Shown here in pieces: positions 25,697-33,496 of a DNA stretch of 64,000 bases. The stretch is from an uncultured Hyphomonas sp. (GTDB taxonomy: Bacteria; Pseudomonadota; Alphaproteobacteria; Caulobacterales; Hyphomonadaceae), in assembly GCF_963675305.1 (NCBI RefSeq), contig NZ_OY776147.1, positions 682,001-746,000 of the forward strand, read 5' to 3'. A program made the position numbers and the translations under genes. The stretch's first letter is position 1; each line of letters begins with the position of its first letter. The notes beneath the pieces are model-generated. The model was given only the letters and a program-made list of their open reading frames with translations. It searched no databases and was not told where the DNA came from.

Positions 25697-25873
25697 ATGA
25701 GCGTTCTTGATCATTCTTCCCGCGATGCCGCGCCTTCCGAGCGCGGCACTTTTGACTCCGGACGCTGGCAGTTCGGCCTTCTTAAAACCTTGCTGCTGGT
25801 TCTGGCCGGCGTGCTGGGGACCGCCTTTGCCATCGCGCTTGACCCGATCGTCAACATTTTTGCTGAAGGCTGA
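25697..25873 (+). CDS. 58-aa membrane protein
   Basis: 58 aa beginning MSVLDHSSRDAAPSERGTFD with one clear hydrophobic helix (FGLLKTLLLVLAGVLGTAFAIAL) and a short outside tail IVNIFAEG. GAGG sits nine bases before the ATG. A longer frame to 25553 has no translation signal. The stop is 17 bp from the end of the convergent PiT-like gene. With a candidate Pho box just upstream, it may be a phosphate-starvation small protein; its function is otherwise unknown. Confidence 0.6.
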   Translation: MSVLDHSSRDAAPSERGTFDSGRWQFGLLKTLLLVLAGVLGTAFAIALDPIVNIFAEG

Positions 25874-25890
25874 GCCGTCAGCCTCTTTCC

Positions 25891-26946
25891 CTAGAATACA
25901 GGTAGCCGGCCCGTGCCGAGCAGCGGCATGGCGAAGGCCAGCGCAATGGAAATGATGAGGCCGAAAAAGGCGCGCGCGGCGTCTCCTGTTACGTCGCGTA
26001 CCGCTTCGTTCCTGTCGCGCAGGCCGGCAATGTAGGAAATCGCGAGTTCCCGTCCGGCCAGAAGGCCCAGAAATACCCAGGTCGTGCTCATTGGCACATT
26101 GTTGATCTCTTTGAAGAACAGCAGGATCAGCGCATAGATCAGGTCCACCACCGTGGCGGCACGCACATCAATCGTGTTCACCTTGCGCTCCACGATGCGC
26201 TGAATCTGGCCGCCTTTGGTGGCGAAGATGTAGCCCTGGATCAGCACAAGCAGGGCTGTACCGAAGATAACCGCAACCAGGCCAAAACTGACTGTGGTTT
26301 CTCCATCCGCGATTGTGACGTGCCGGGGCAGGTAGATGAAGATATTGGCCAGATCCTGCATCAGCCACTGCGACCAGAGGAAGGCGGTCGTGATCCACTG
26401 GAAGATCACCCAGTAGGGCCAGGGGAGTTCCTCGCGGGTATGAAACACCCAGCGTTCGAATGTGTGGGAAATCACAACCCAGATCAGAATGCCGACACCG
26501 AAGGCCACGATGTAGCCCATGGCGGACTTGACCAGCATGCTGGTCAGAACGCCGCTGGTTGCCGCACCACCTGATAGCGCGAAGAGTGTCAGCACAAGGA
26601 AGGTCGTGGAAACCGGAATGCCGAATCGCGTGATCACAAGCAGGATCAGTGGAGGCAATGCATGCCACCATTGGATGCCGGGTTGCAGGACCCCGCTGCG
26701 ATTGCCTTCGCCAGGCAGCACGCTCAGCTTGTCGAGACGTTCATAGGCGATATCGCCGGCACCATGGAAATATCCATACGCAATCGTGGCGACCAGAATG
26801 CCGGATGCGAAGCCCCACAATGCCCACCAGGGCAGGCGCTTATTGGAAGAGATGAACGTGCCGAGAGTCTGGATCGAGTCATTCGCCACAACGGCATAGG
26901 CAGCCAGCATGAAGCCGAGCACACCGAAGATTTCCAAGCTATCCAT
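25891..26946 (-). CDS. PiT-like inorganic phosphate transporter
   Basis: 351 aa polytopic inner-membrane protein. TM1 contains the PiT-like signature ANDSIQTLGTFISS (compare GANDVAN..GT), and the C-terminal half repeats a related pattern with NNVPMSTTWVFLGLLAGRELAIS. About ten hydrophobic helices are visible. The family imports phosphate with H+ or Na+. The second ND motif is changed to NNVP, so the substrate could differ. Start taken at 26946 (MDSLEIFGVLGFML begins the first helix); the earlier ATG at 26985 is weaker. A PhoB-like site lies about 100 bp upstream of the gene. Confidence 0.72.
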   Translation of the reverse strand: MDSLEIFGVLGFMLAAYAVVANDSIQTLGTFISSNKRLPWWALWGFASGILVATIAYGYFHGAGDIAYERLDKLSVLPGEGNRSGVLQPGIQWWHALPPLILLVITRFGIPVSTTFLVLTLFALSGGAATSGVLTSMLVKSAMGYIVAFGVGILIWVVISHTFERWVFHTREELPWPYWVIFQWITTAFLWSQWLMQDLANIFIYLPRHVTIADGETTVSFGLVAVIFGTALLVLIQGYIFATKGGQIQRIVERKVNTIDVRAATVVDLIYALILLFFKEINNVPMSTTWVFLGLLAGRELAISYIAGLRDRNEAVRDVTGDAARAFFGLIISIALAFAMPLLGTGRLPVF

Positions 26947-27258
26947 GTTTCGCCCAGTTTCCGTCTGGTATCCTGTCAGCCCCATACTGATGGTTACAGC
27001 TTGGTTAGCAGGTGCAGCACCCGGTGCCGATAGAAGCTTTGTGAATTAAAAGTGACAGCACCGTGTCGGCGCTGCGGCATAGGCGTGCGCAACGTTTCTG
27101 CCACTCAAATTTCAGTAAATTACCTAGGTTTCACAAAGTGTTGTGGTGCCGCCACAGCTGGATCACAGCATCTGCAGGTGGTGTTTTCGTAAGCTGTTTT
27201 CCGTCCGCGGCAGCCCTAGTTCAGGGCCACGCAATCTTGCGGACAAAGGAGTAAAAAA
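26947..27258. other. Intergenic region between PiT-like transporter and outer-membrane protein, with a weak Pho-box-like pair
   Basis: 312 bp without a supportable gene. GTGAATT (27041-27047) and GTGACAG (27052-27058) repeat with an 11-bp period, and on the minus strand the site reads CTGTCAC-TTTT-AATTCAC, facing the transporter gene. The right half should hold the promoter of the beta-barrel gene, whose ATG at 27259 has AAGGAG (27246-27251) in front. I saw no RNA gene in it. Confidence 0.45.
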
Positions 27259-27756
27259 ATGAAACTTGCACTCGCTTCGCTCGCCGCTCTCGCTGTCGCG
27301 ACCCCGGCCTTCGCTCAAGGTGACATTGAACTCGGCGCGGCTTATTCACACTTCGACGCTGACAGCGCCAATCTCGACGCCCTGACCGCACGCGGCACCT
27401 ATTTCTTCACCCCGCATGTCGGTGTGGAAGGTGAAGCCTCGATCGGTATCGGCGATGACGATGTCGGCGCGGCCAATGTCGAACTCGACAATTCCCTGGC
27501 TGCTTTCGGTGTGGTCCAGATGCCGGTTGCCGAACGCGTCGATCTGTTCGCCCGCGCCGGTTACGCCACCAGTGAGTACAATGTCGACGTTCCGGGTGCG
27601 GGCGGCGCATCGGGTGACGATGACGGCTTCGCCTATGGCGTTGGCGGCAAGGTCTTCCTGAACGAGAAGTTCGGCCTGCGCGCCGATGTCACCCGCTATG
27701 AAGGCGACGACACCGATGCCGACGTGATCTCGGTCGGCGGCGTCATGAAATTCTAA
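27259..27756 (+). CDS. Outer-membrane beta-barrel protein
   Basis: 165 aa. The signal peptide MKLALASLAALAVATPAFA is followed by alternating polar/hydrophobic beta strands (DIELGAAYSHFDADSANLDALTARGTYFFTPHVGVEGEASIGIG, FGLRADVTRYEG, DVISVGGVMKF) with the C-terminal phenylalanine typical of barrels inserted by BAM. It is a small eight-stranded OmpA/OmpX-like (porin_OMP) barrel of uncertain role. Good ribosome-binding site; followed by a strong terminator. Confidence 0.88.
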   Translation: MKLALASLAALAVATPAFAQGDIELGAAYSHFDADSANLDALTARGTYFFTPHVGVEGEASIGIGDDDVGAANVELDNSLAAFGVVQMPVAERVDLFARAGYATSEYNVDVPGAGGASGDDDGFAYGVGGKVFLNEKFGLRADVTRYEGDDTDADVISVGGVMKF

Positions 27757-27785
27757 GCTTCCCACCTCTCCAACGGGAATACACT

Positions 27786-27818
27786 GTCCCCGGTGCTGCG
27801 GCGCCGGGGACTTTTTTT
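27786..27818 (+). terminator. Rho-independent terminator after the beta-barrel gene
   Basis: GTCCCCGG (27786-27793) pairs with CCGGGGAC (27804-27811), with the short inner pairs of TGC/GCG around the loop, and is followed by seven T residues (27812-27818). It lies between this gene and the convergent aroC. Confidence 0.93.
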
Positions 27819-27829
27819 GAATTCGGGAT

Positions 27830-28921
27830 TCAGTTTCCGGTCTGGCCGCGGTGGCGCAGTTTCTGGTCGGCCAGCACGCAGGCCATCATCGCCTCGGCCA
27901 CGGGCACGGCGCGGATGCCGACGCAGGGGTCGTGGCGGCCTTTGGTGCGCACGTCCACATTCTCGCCGTCACGGGTGACGGACTGGACCTCGTTCAGGAT
28001 GGAGGAGGTCGGTTTGATGGCGATCCGCACGATCAGGTCCTGCCCGGTGGAGATACCGCCCGCGACGCCGCCATTATTGTTCGACAGGAAGAGGGGGCCG
28101 TCATTGCCCGCGCGCATCTGGTCAGCGTTTTCTTCGCCGGAGAGGCTGGCGGCGCCAAAGCCTGCGCCGACCTCAACGCCTTTGACCGCATTGATGCTCA
28201 TCATCGCGCCGGCGAGTTCGCCGTCCAGCTTGCCATAGATGGGCGCGCCCCAGCCGGCGGGTACGCCGCTGGCCTGCACCTCCACGATGGCGCCGGTGGA
28301 GCTGCCCGCCTTTCGGGTGGCGTCCAGGAAGTCTTCCCATTTGGGCACCATATCGGTGTCCGGGCACCAGAACGGGTTGTCCCCGACGATGTCCCAGTTC
28401 CAGTTTTCTCGGTTGATGGCATGCGGGCCGATCTGGACCACCGCGCCGCGGATCACGATGCCGTCACCAAGGGCACGCCGGGCGACAGCCCCGGCAGCGA
28501 CGCGGGCAGCTGTTTCTCGGGCAGAGGAACGTCCGCCGCCGCGATAGTCCCGCACGCCATATTTGGCGTCATAGGGATAGTCGGCATGGCCGGGCCGGTA
28601 GCGGTCGCGGATCTCGCCATAGTCTTTTGAGCGCTGGTCGGTGTTCTCGATCATCAGCGAGATGGGCGTGCCGGTGGTGACGGGGCCACCTGTCCGGTCA
28701 TCCTCGAAGACGCCGGATAGGATTTTCACCGCGTCCGGCTCCTGGCGCTGCGTGACGAAGCGAGAAGTGCCGGGGCGGCGTTTGTCCAGGAATTGCTGGA
28801 TGAAGGCTTCATCCAGCGGCAGGCCGGGCGGGCAGCCATCGACCACGCATCCGAGGGCCGGCCCGTGGCTTTCGCCCCAGGTCGTCACGCGGAAGAGGTG
28901 GCCGAACGTGTTGTGAGACAT
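27830..28921 (-). CDS. aroC: Chorismate synthase
   Basis: 363 aa, normal length. It makes chorismate from 5-enolpyruvylshikimate-3-phosphate with reduced FMN, the last shikimate-pathway step. Signatures GESHGPALGCVVDGCPPGLPL, GKRRPGTSRFVTQRQEPD (RRPG), RPGHADYPYDAKYGVRDYRGGGRSSARETAARVAAGA and SNNNGGVAGGISTGQDLIVRIAIKPTSS are all complete. It is transcribed in the same direction as mdh with about 25 bp between, so mdh and aroC could be an operon. Very confident. Confidence 0.98.
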   Translation of the reverse strand: MSHNTFGHLFRVTTWGESHGPALGCVVDGCPPGLPLDEAFIQQFLDKRRPGTSRFVTQRQEPDAVKILSGVFEDDRTGGPVTTGTPISLMIENTDQRSKDYGEIRDRYRPGHADYPYDAKYGVRDYRGGGRSSARETAARVAAGAVARRALGDGIVIRGAVVQIGPHAINRENWNWDIVGDNPFWCPDTDMVPKWEDFLDATRKAGSSTGAIVEVQASGVPAGWGAPIYGKLDGELAGAMMSINAVKGVEVGAGFGAASLSGEENADQMRAGNDGPLFLSNNNGGVAGGISTGQDLIVRIAIKPTSSILNEVQSVTRDGENVDVRTKGRHDPCVGIRAVPVAEAMMACVLADQKLRHRGQTGN

Positions 28922-28947
28922 GGCTGCCCAGATAAGCCGTTCGCCGC

Positions 28948-29928
28948 TTAGCTGAACAGGTGCTCGACGGCGGCGCGTTCTTCACGCAGTTCGGCGTCGG
29001 TGGCATCCATCTTGGCGCGCGAGAACTCGTTGATGTCGAGGCCCTGCACGATCTCGTACTTGCCGTCCTTGCAGGTGCACGGATAGCCGTAGATCACGCC
29101 CGGTTCGATGCCGTAGGAGCCGTCCGACGGGATGCCCATGGACACCCATTCGCCTTCCGGCGTGCCGAGGGCCCAGCTGCGCATGTGGTCGATGGCGGCC
29201 GAGGCAGCCGAAGCGGCAGAGGAAGCACCGCGGGCCTTGATGATGGCCGCGCCGCGCTGCTGCACGTCCGGGATGAAGGTGCCGGTGTACCAGGCATCGT
29301 CGACCATCGGCTTGGCGGCTTCGCCTTTGACGGTGGCGTGGTGGATGTCCGGATACTGGGTGGCCGAGTGGTTGCCCCAGATCACGATGTTCTTGATGTC
29401 GGTGTTGTGCGTGCCGGTCTTCTCGGCCAGCTGGCTCATCGCGCGGTTATGGTCGAGGCGGACCATGGCGGTGAAGCATTTCGGATCGAGGTCCGGGGCG
29501 TTCTGCTGGGCGATGAGGGCGTTGGTGTTGGCCGGGTTGCCGACGACGAGCACTTTGACATCGCGGGAGGCGTGATCGTTGATCGCCTTGCCCTGCGGGC
29601 CGAAGATGCCGCCGTTGGCGGACAGCAGGTCCTTGCGCTCCATGCCCTCTTTGCGCGGCATGGCGCCGACGAGGAGGCAGAAGTCCGCGTCCTTGAAAGC
29701 CACATTCGGATCGTCGGTGGCGACGATGTTGTTCAGCAGCGGGAAGGCGCAGTCGTTGAGTTCCATCACGACGCCGTTCAGGGCGCCGAGCGCCGGGGTG
29801 ATTTCCAGCAGGTGAAGATCGACCGGCTGGTCCGGTCCGAGCATGTCGCCGGCAGCGATACGGAAGAGGAGGGCGTAACCGATCTGGCCAGCGGCACCGG
29901 TGACGGCAACTTTGACAGGCTGTTTCAC
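28948..29928 (-). CDS. mdh: Malate dehydrogenase
   Basis: 326 aa, of the cytosolic/plant-chloroplast-like branch of malate dehydrogenase. It oxidises L-malate to oxaloacetate with NAD(P)+. Rossmann motif VTGAAGQIGYALLFRIAAGDM, the substrate loop arginine region GAMPRKEGMERKDLL and the catalytic His/Asp-Arg region MVRLDHNRAMSQLAEKTG and IWGNHSATQYPD are present. The start GTG at 29928 is chosen because it begins at VKVAVTGAAG and has AAGGA in front; a 14-residue extension to 29970 is unlikely. Upstream of aroC on the same strand. Confidence 0.95.
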   Translation of the reverse strand: MKQPVKVAVTGAAGQIGYALLFRIAAGDMLGPDQPVDLHLLEITPALGALNGVVMELNDCAFPLLNNIVATDDPNVAFKDADFCLLVGAMPRKEGMERKDLLSANGGIFGPQGKAINDHASRDVKVLVVGNPANTNALIAQQNAPDLDPKCFTAMVRLDHNRAMSQLAEKTGTHNTDIKNIVIWGNHSATQYPDIHHATVKGEAAKPMVDDAWYTGTFIPDVQQRGAAIIKARGASSAASAASAAIDHMRSWALGTPEGEWVSMGIPSDGSYGIEPGVIYGYPCTCKDGKYEIVQGLDINEFSRAKMDATDAELREERAAVEHLFS

Positions 29929-30042
29929 GAGGGAGGTCCTTCTTGCAGAGCTGAATTCTGTGGCCTCCACATGGCGAATTTGTCGCCCGAGGGCAAGCCG
30001 TGCTGCGCCATTGCCGCAGGTGAAGCACCCGCTGACCGGCGT

Positions 30043-30525
30043 TTATTCGGCCTCGACCGGCGGATAATACCAGATCCGGCGGATCGCCCCCTCACCGGTG
30101 ACCTGATAGACGGTCAGGCGCTGCTGCACGTCGGGCGTGCCGTCCGGCCCGGTGCGGCGGCTGGTTTCGATGGCGGTGACATAGTCGTCCAGCTGGCTCC
30201 ATCCGGTCAGTTCCAGCACAGGCGTGTCCACATCTTCGATATGCTCCAGCCAGTGGGAGACGATGGCCCAATAGCCTTCGGAGACCATATCCGTGCCGGT
30301 GGCGGACACTTCCATGATCTGGATGCCCGGATGCATGAGGCTTTCCATCCGGTCGACGTCGCGCGCATTGAAGGCGCCGGTATATTGCTCAACCACCGAA
30401 CGCGGGTCGATCTCGACCATCGCCTCGTCCACAGGCTCGCCAAAAGGGGCATTTATGACCGGCTGGGCCAACGCCGTGACGGGTGACAGGACGGCCAGCA
30501 TGGCGGCAAGGATCAGTTTCTGCAT
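30043..30525 (-). CDS. Secreted SnoaL/NTF2-like protein
   Basis: 160 aa. MQKLILAAMLAVLSPVTALA is a signal peptide; the start at 30525 has GGAG at good spacing. The mature part is a single NTF2-like cone fold: VVEQYTGAFNARDVDRMESLMHPGIQIMEVSATGTDMVSEGYWAIVSHW, then QRLTVYQVTGEGAIRRIWYYPPVEAE. Members bind or transform small hydrophobic molecules, but the role of this periplasmic one is unknown. It lies between mdh and the divergent pdxH. Confidence 0.83.
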   Translation of the reverse strand: MQKLILAAMLAVLSPVTALAQPVINAPFGEPVDEAMVEIDPRSVVEQYTGAFNARDVDRMESLMHPGIQIMEVSATGTDMVSEGYWAIVSHWLEHIEDVDTPVLELTGWSQLDDYVTAIETSRRTGPDGTPDVQQRLTVYQVTGEGAIRRIWYYPPVEAE

Positions 30526-30655
30526 GGTGGCGGGCTCCCTCTGCTGCTTTCCCTCTTGCGTATACGGGGATCGCCGGAGTGTCACCTTATCGCGGTTCCG
30601 CTAACGGGCAGGCACACCTATACTGGTATCTCAGGATCAGACCCCAGAGGGCCCC

Positions 30656-31327
30656 ATGACGAAACAGCCGTCCGACACGATCATCCCGCCCAGCCCGAGC
30701 GCTGCAGACTATGCGACAGACCCGACGGGCAAGCCGCTGATCCCGAACGTGGCGGACCCGTTCGCCCTGTTCAATGACTGGATGGCCGAAGCGCGCGCCA
30801 AGGAGTTGAACGACTCCAACGCCATGTCGCTCGCCACGGTCGACGCAGACGGCCTGCCGGATGTGCGCATCGTCCTGCTGAAAGAGGTCACGCCGGCTGG
30901 CTTTGTCTTCTTCACCAATCTCGAAAGCGAGAAGGGCCAGCAGCTGAAGGCGAACCCGGTCGCCGCGATGGGTTTCCACTGGAAGAGCCTGCGCCGCCAG
31001 GTCCGCATCCGCGGCACCGTGGAGCGCGTCACCGACGCCGAGGCCGACGAATATTTCGCCACCCGCGCCGCCCAGAGCCGGATCAGCGCCATTGCCTCCG
31101 ACCAGTCGCGGCCGCTGCCCGACCGCGCCGCCTTCGAACAGCGCATCGCGGAACTGTCCGAGGTCTATGGTGACGGGCCGGACATTCCGCGTCCCGAATT
31201 CTGGGGCGGTTTCCGCCTGACCCCGACCGAGATCGAGTTCTGGCAGGACCAGGCCTTCCGCATGCACGACCGCCTGCGGTTCACCCGCAAGGGCGACAGC
31301 TGGGAAACCGGGCGGCTTTATCCGTAA
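30656..31327 (+). CDS. pdxH: Pyridoxamine 5'-phosphate oxidase
   Basis: 223 aa, as expected for PdxH. It oxidises pyridoxamine or pyridoxine 5'-phosphate to pyridoxal 5'-phosphate with FMN, the last step of vitamin B6 synthesis and salvage. Visible segments include LNDSNAMSLATVDADGLPDVRIVLLKEV, GFVFFTNLESEKGQQLKANP, LRRQVRIRGTVERV, FWGGFRLTPTEIEFWQDQAFRMHDRLRF and the C-terminal GRLYP. It stands alone. Confidence 0.97.
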   Translation: MTKQPSDTIIPPSPSAADYATDPTGKPLIPNVADPFALFNDWMAEARAKELNDSNAMSLATVDADGLPDVRIVLLKEVTPAGFVFFTNLESEKGQQLKANPVAAMGFHWKSLRRQVRIRGTVERVTDAEADEYFATRAAQSRISAIASDQSRPLPDRAAFEQRIAELSEVYGDGPDIPRPEFWGGFRLTPTEIEFWQDQAFRMHDRLRFTRKGDSWETGRLYP

Positions 31328-31345
31328 CCGGACGTCCTCGAGACA

Positions 31346-31798
31346 TCAGACCAGCCCGATGGACGTGCGTTCCACCACCAGGTGGGGCACGCCATCGCTG
31401 GTTTTCGTGAACGAGACCCCGCCGGAAGAGACAGTCGCGGTCACCCGTTTGCGGAAAGCCGAGAAGCTCTCGAACTCCACCACATCGACAGGCTCGTCGA
31501 ATTCCAGCGTGACTTCGAACGCCGTGCCGCCCGCCATTTCGCGGACCGCGAGCACCCGGCCGTCAAAGGCCTGTTTCAGGTAGCGGCCTGCCACCTGGTC
31601 GCCGACCTGCAGCACGACTTCCGGCATGTTGGACAGCCGGGCCGAGGCCGTGTTCCAGTCGCGATAGCCGAGTTCCTTCGCCACGCATTCCAGCGCTTCG
31701 GAATGAGAGATGGGCGTTCCGGCAGCAGCCAGTTCCGCCCGCAATTCACGCGCACGGGCCTTTGCCTGGTCGCGATTTGAGATCGATAGATAAGACAT
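31346..31798 (-). CDS. Short glyoxalase-superfamily N-terminal-like protein
   Basis: 150 aa from ATG 31798. Residues 1-55 contain DQAKARARELRAELAAAGTPISHSEALECVAKELGYRDWNT, the helical N-terminal segment annotated in several proteins as glyoxalase-superfamily (PF20066-like). The rest is beta-rich (VVLQVGDQVAGRYLKQAFDGRVLAVREMAGGTAFEVTLEFDEPVDVVEF) but I see no complete glyoxalase fold. AAGGATG overlaps the preceding alternative ATG at 31807 and fits the inner start better. Converges on pdxH with 18 bp between. Role unknown. Confidence 0.78.
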   Translation of the reverse strand: MSYLSISNRDQAKARARELRAELAAAGTPISHSEALECVAKELGYRDWNTASARLSNMPEVVLQVGDQVAGRYLKQAFDGRVLAVREMAGGTAFEVTLEFDEPVDVVEFESFSAFRKRVTATVSSGGVSFTKTSDGVPHLVVERTSIGLV

Positions 31799-32082
31799 CG
31801 GAATCATCCTTGTCCGGGCAGTCGCTTGTCAGCGGGGCTCGCCTTGCCGCGGGACTGCCGGATGGACCGGTGTTCCGTCGTTTTGTGTCGCGGCGTTCTC
31901 ACGCCGGGGGATCTTCACCGTAAGACTTGCGTCTCGCGAGCGGCAGGCGTCCCAGAGCCTGCGGGGCACATAATCCTTCCGGGGCGCAACGTCAATCATT
32001 GCCAACACGGACAGGTTCGGGCACCAATTGGCAGTCGGCGTGGCAATTCCTGTCCGCGCCTTGCATCCATCAGGGGGTATCC

Positions 32083-32460
32083 ATGAAACGTGGCCTGCAG
32101 GTTTTTCTCGGCGTCTTTTCGCTCATACCGGTGATCTTTGCCTTGCTCGGTTTTCTGGGCGGGGCAGGGCGTCTGTCGCCCGAAGGCGTCACCGTCGATC
32201 TCGACAATCAGTACCGGTACTTTTCCGGCATGTACCTTGTCGTCGCTTTCCTGCTCTGGTCGATCATTCCGGCCATCGAGAAGCATGGCCGCACGCTGTA
32301 CCTGATCAGCGCAGCGATCTTCATCGGCGGGCTTGGCCGCGTCGTATCCTACATGATGATGGGCGCGCCGTCGCAGGACCTCGTCGTCGGCATGGGGATT
32401 GAGCTGGTCGTGCCGGTGATCTTCGTGATCTGGCAGCGCGCGGTGGCGGCGAGGGCCTAA
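32083..32460 (+). CDS. DUF4345 family membrane protein
   Basis: 125 aa with four membrane helices: VFLGVFSLIPVIFALLGFLGG, YLVVAFLLWSIIPAIE, LYLISAAIFIGGLGRVVSYMMM and MGIELVVPVIFVIWQR. The sequence between the first two, VTVDLDNQYRYFSGMYL, is typical of DUF4345. Function is unknown in the family. The ATG at 32083 has GGGGG/TATCC before it, a weak site, and longer starts are not supported. Its stop overlaps that of the convergent GDPD gene by 4 bp. The 31.8-32.08 kb stretch in front holds nothing I could support as a gene. Confidence 0.83.
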   Translation: MKRGLQVFLGVFSLIPVIFALLGFLGGAGRLSPEGVTVDLDNQYRYFSGMYLVVAFLLWSIIPAIEKHGRTLYLISAAIFIGGLGRVVSYMMMGAPSQDLVVGMGIELVVPVIFVIWQRAVAARA

Positions 32461-33395
32461 CGTCCGCATGCCTCCCGGCCGGCATCGTCAGCTGTAATCA
32501 TGTCGGCCACCCGATAGGGTTCGTCCGTGGCAAGCAGGACCAGCCCGTCGGCCGCCAGCGCGTCATACTCGCTGGCATCGCCATCGGCGAGATAGAGATC
32601 GTCCAGCCGCTCGCCCTTGCGGCCCAGCGTACCGAAGGCGGGCTCGACGCCCACTTGTTCGAGGCGGGCCCAGGCGGCGGGTTTCGGCTCGTCGGTTCCG
32701 GTCCAGCCGATCAGGCGGGTGCGGTCGACGCCCCGGCGTTCCAGTTTGGCGACGTCCCGGTCACCATAGGCGGTGGCGGTCATCATCAGATCCGGATTGA
32801 TGGCGGCGATCTCGGCGGCTTGGTCGTCATTGTAGGAAATGAAGATCACATTCTCTTCCGCACCTGCGGCCTTCACGGCAGCGGCAATGTTGCGGAAACT
32901 GGTCGTCGGCTTCTTGTCGAGCTCCAGCACGGCGCCGGTCTGCTTTGCCCAGAGCAGGGCGTCGGTCAGTTTCGGCGGATGGAAGCCGGTGCGCCGGCCG
33001 TCATTGTCTTCCAGCTCCAGGCCGCTCATCGTCTCCCAGTCCGTGTCGGAGACATAGCCACTACCGGTCGTGGTGCGGTTCAGCCGGTCGTCATGCATCA
33101 GGGTCAGCACGCCGTCCTTGGTTTCGGCGACATCGATCTCGAACACGCGGATGCCCTTGTCGAATCCGTGCTGGAAGGTCTCGATCGCGTTTTCGGGGAA
33201 TCCTGTGTCCGGTCCGCCGCGATGGGCGGCAATGACCATGCCCTTATTCTTGCGCAGGCAGTCAAAATATTCCGGCAAAGGGAGTGCAGGGGAGGAAATC
33301 GTTGCGGTCTCTCCGCCTGTTTCCTGAGGGGGCGTCTGAGCTGCGCCGCAGGCCGTCAGGGCCAGCGACATCACGGAAAATGCAAATCTTTTCAT
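32457..33395 (-). CDS. Periplasmic glycerophosphodiester phosphodiesterase lipoprotein
   Basis: 312 aa from ATG 33395. MKRFAFSVMSLALTAC gives a lipobox cysteine at residue 16, so the enzyme is membrane-anchored in the envelope. The GDPD active site is intact: AAHRGGPDTGFPENAIETF (His-Arg and Glu-Asn), VFEIDVAETKDGVLTLMHDDRLNRTT (Glu, Asp and the second His). It hydrolyses glycerophosphodiesters to glycerol-3-phosphate and an alcohol, so it can recover lipid-derived glycerol phosphate. A PiT-like transporter and candidate Pho sites lie a few kb away, but there is no direct link. Confidence 0.94.
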   Translation of the reverse strand: MKRFAFSVMSLALTACGAAQTPPQETGGETATISSPALPLPEYFDCLRKNKGMVIAAHRGGPDTGFPENAIETFQHGFDKGIRVFEIDVAETKDGVLTLMHDDRLNRTTTGSGYVSDTDWETMSGLELEDNDGRRTGFHPPKLTDALLWAKQTGAVLELDKKPTTSFRNIAAAVKAAGAEENVIFISYNDDQAAEIAAINPDLMMTATAYGDRDVAKLERRGVDRTRLIGWTGTDEPKPAAWARLEQVGVEPAFGTLGRKGERLDDLYLADGDASEYDALAADGLVLLATDEPYRVADMITADDAGREACGR

Positions 33396-33496
33396 GGTGC
33401 GACCCTCAATTCCTTGCCTCGCGTCATCCGCGCGAATACACACACTTCGGTTACAGGACAATGACGCCGCGGCAGGCGCGTAAAGGAGGACACCGC

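Noticed and set aside
31808..32082. Short frames in the gap before the DUF4345 gene, including a 56-aa minus frame
   Set aside because: No ribosome-binding site, signal or family likeness, and both strands are open by composition alone.
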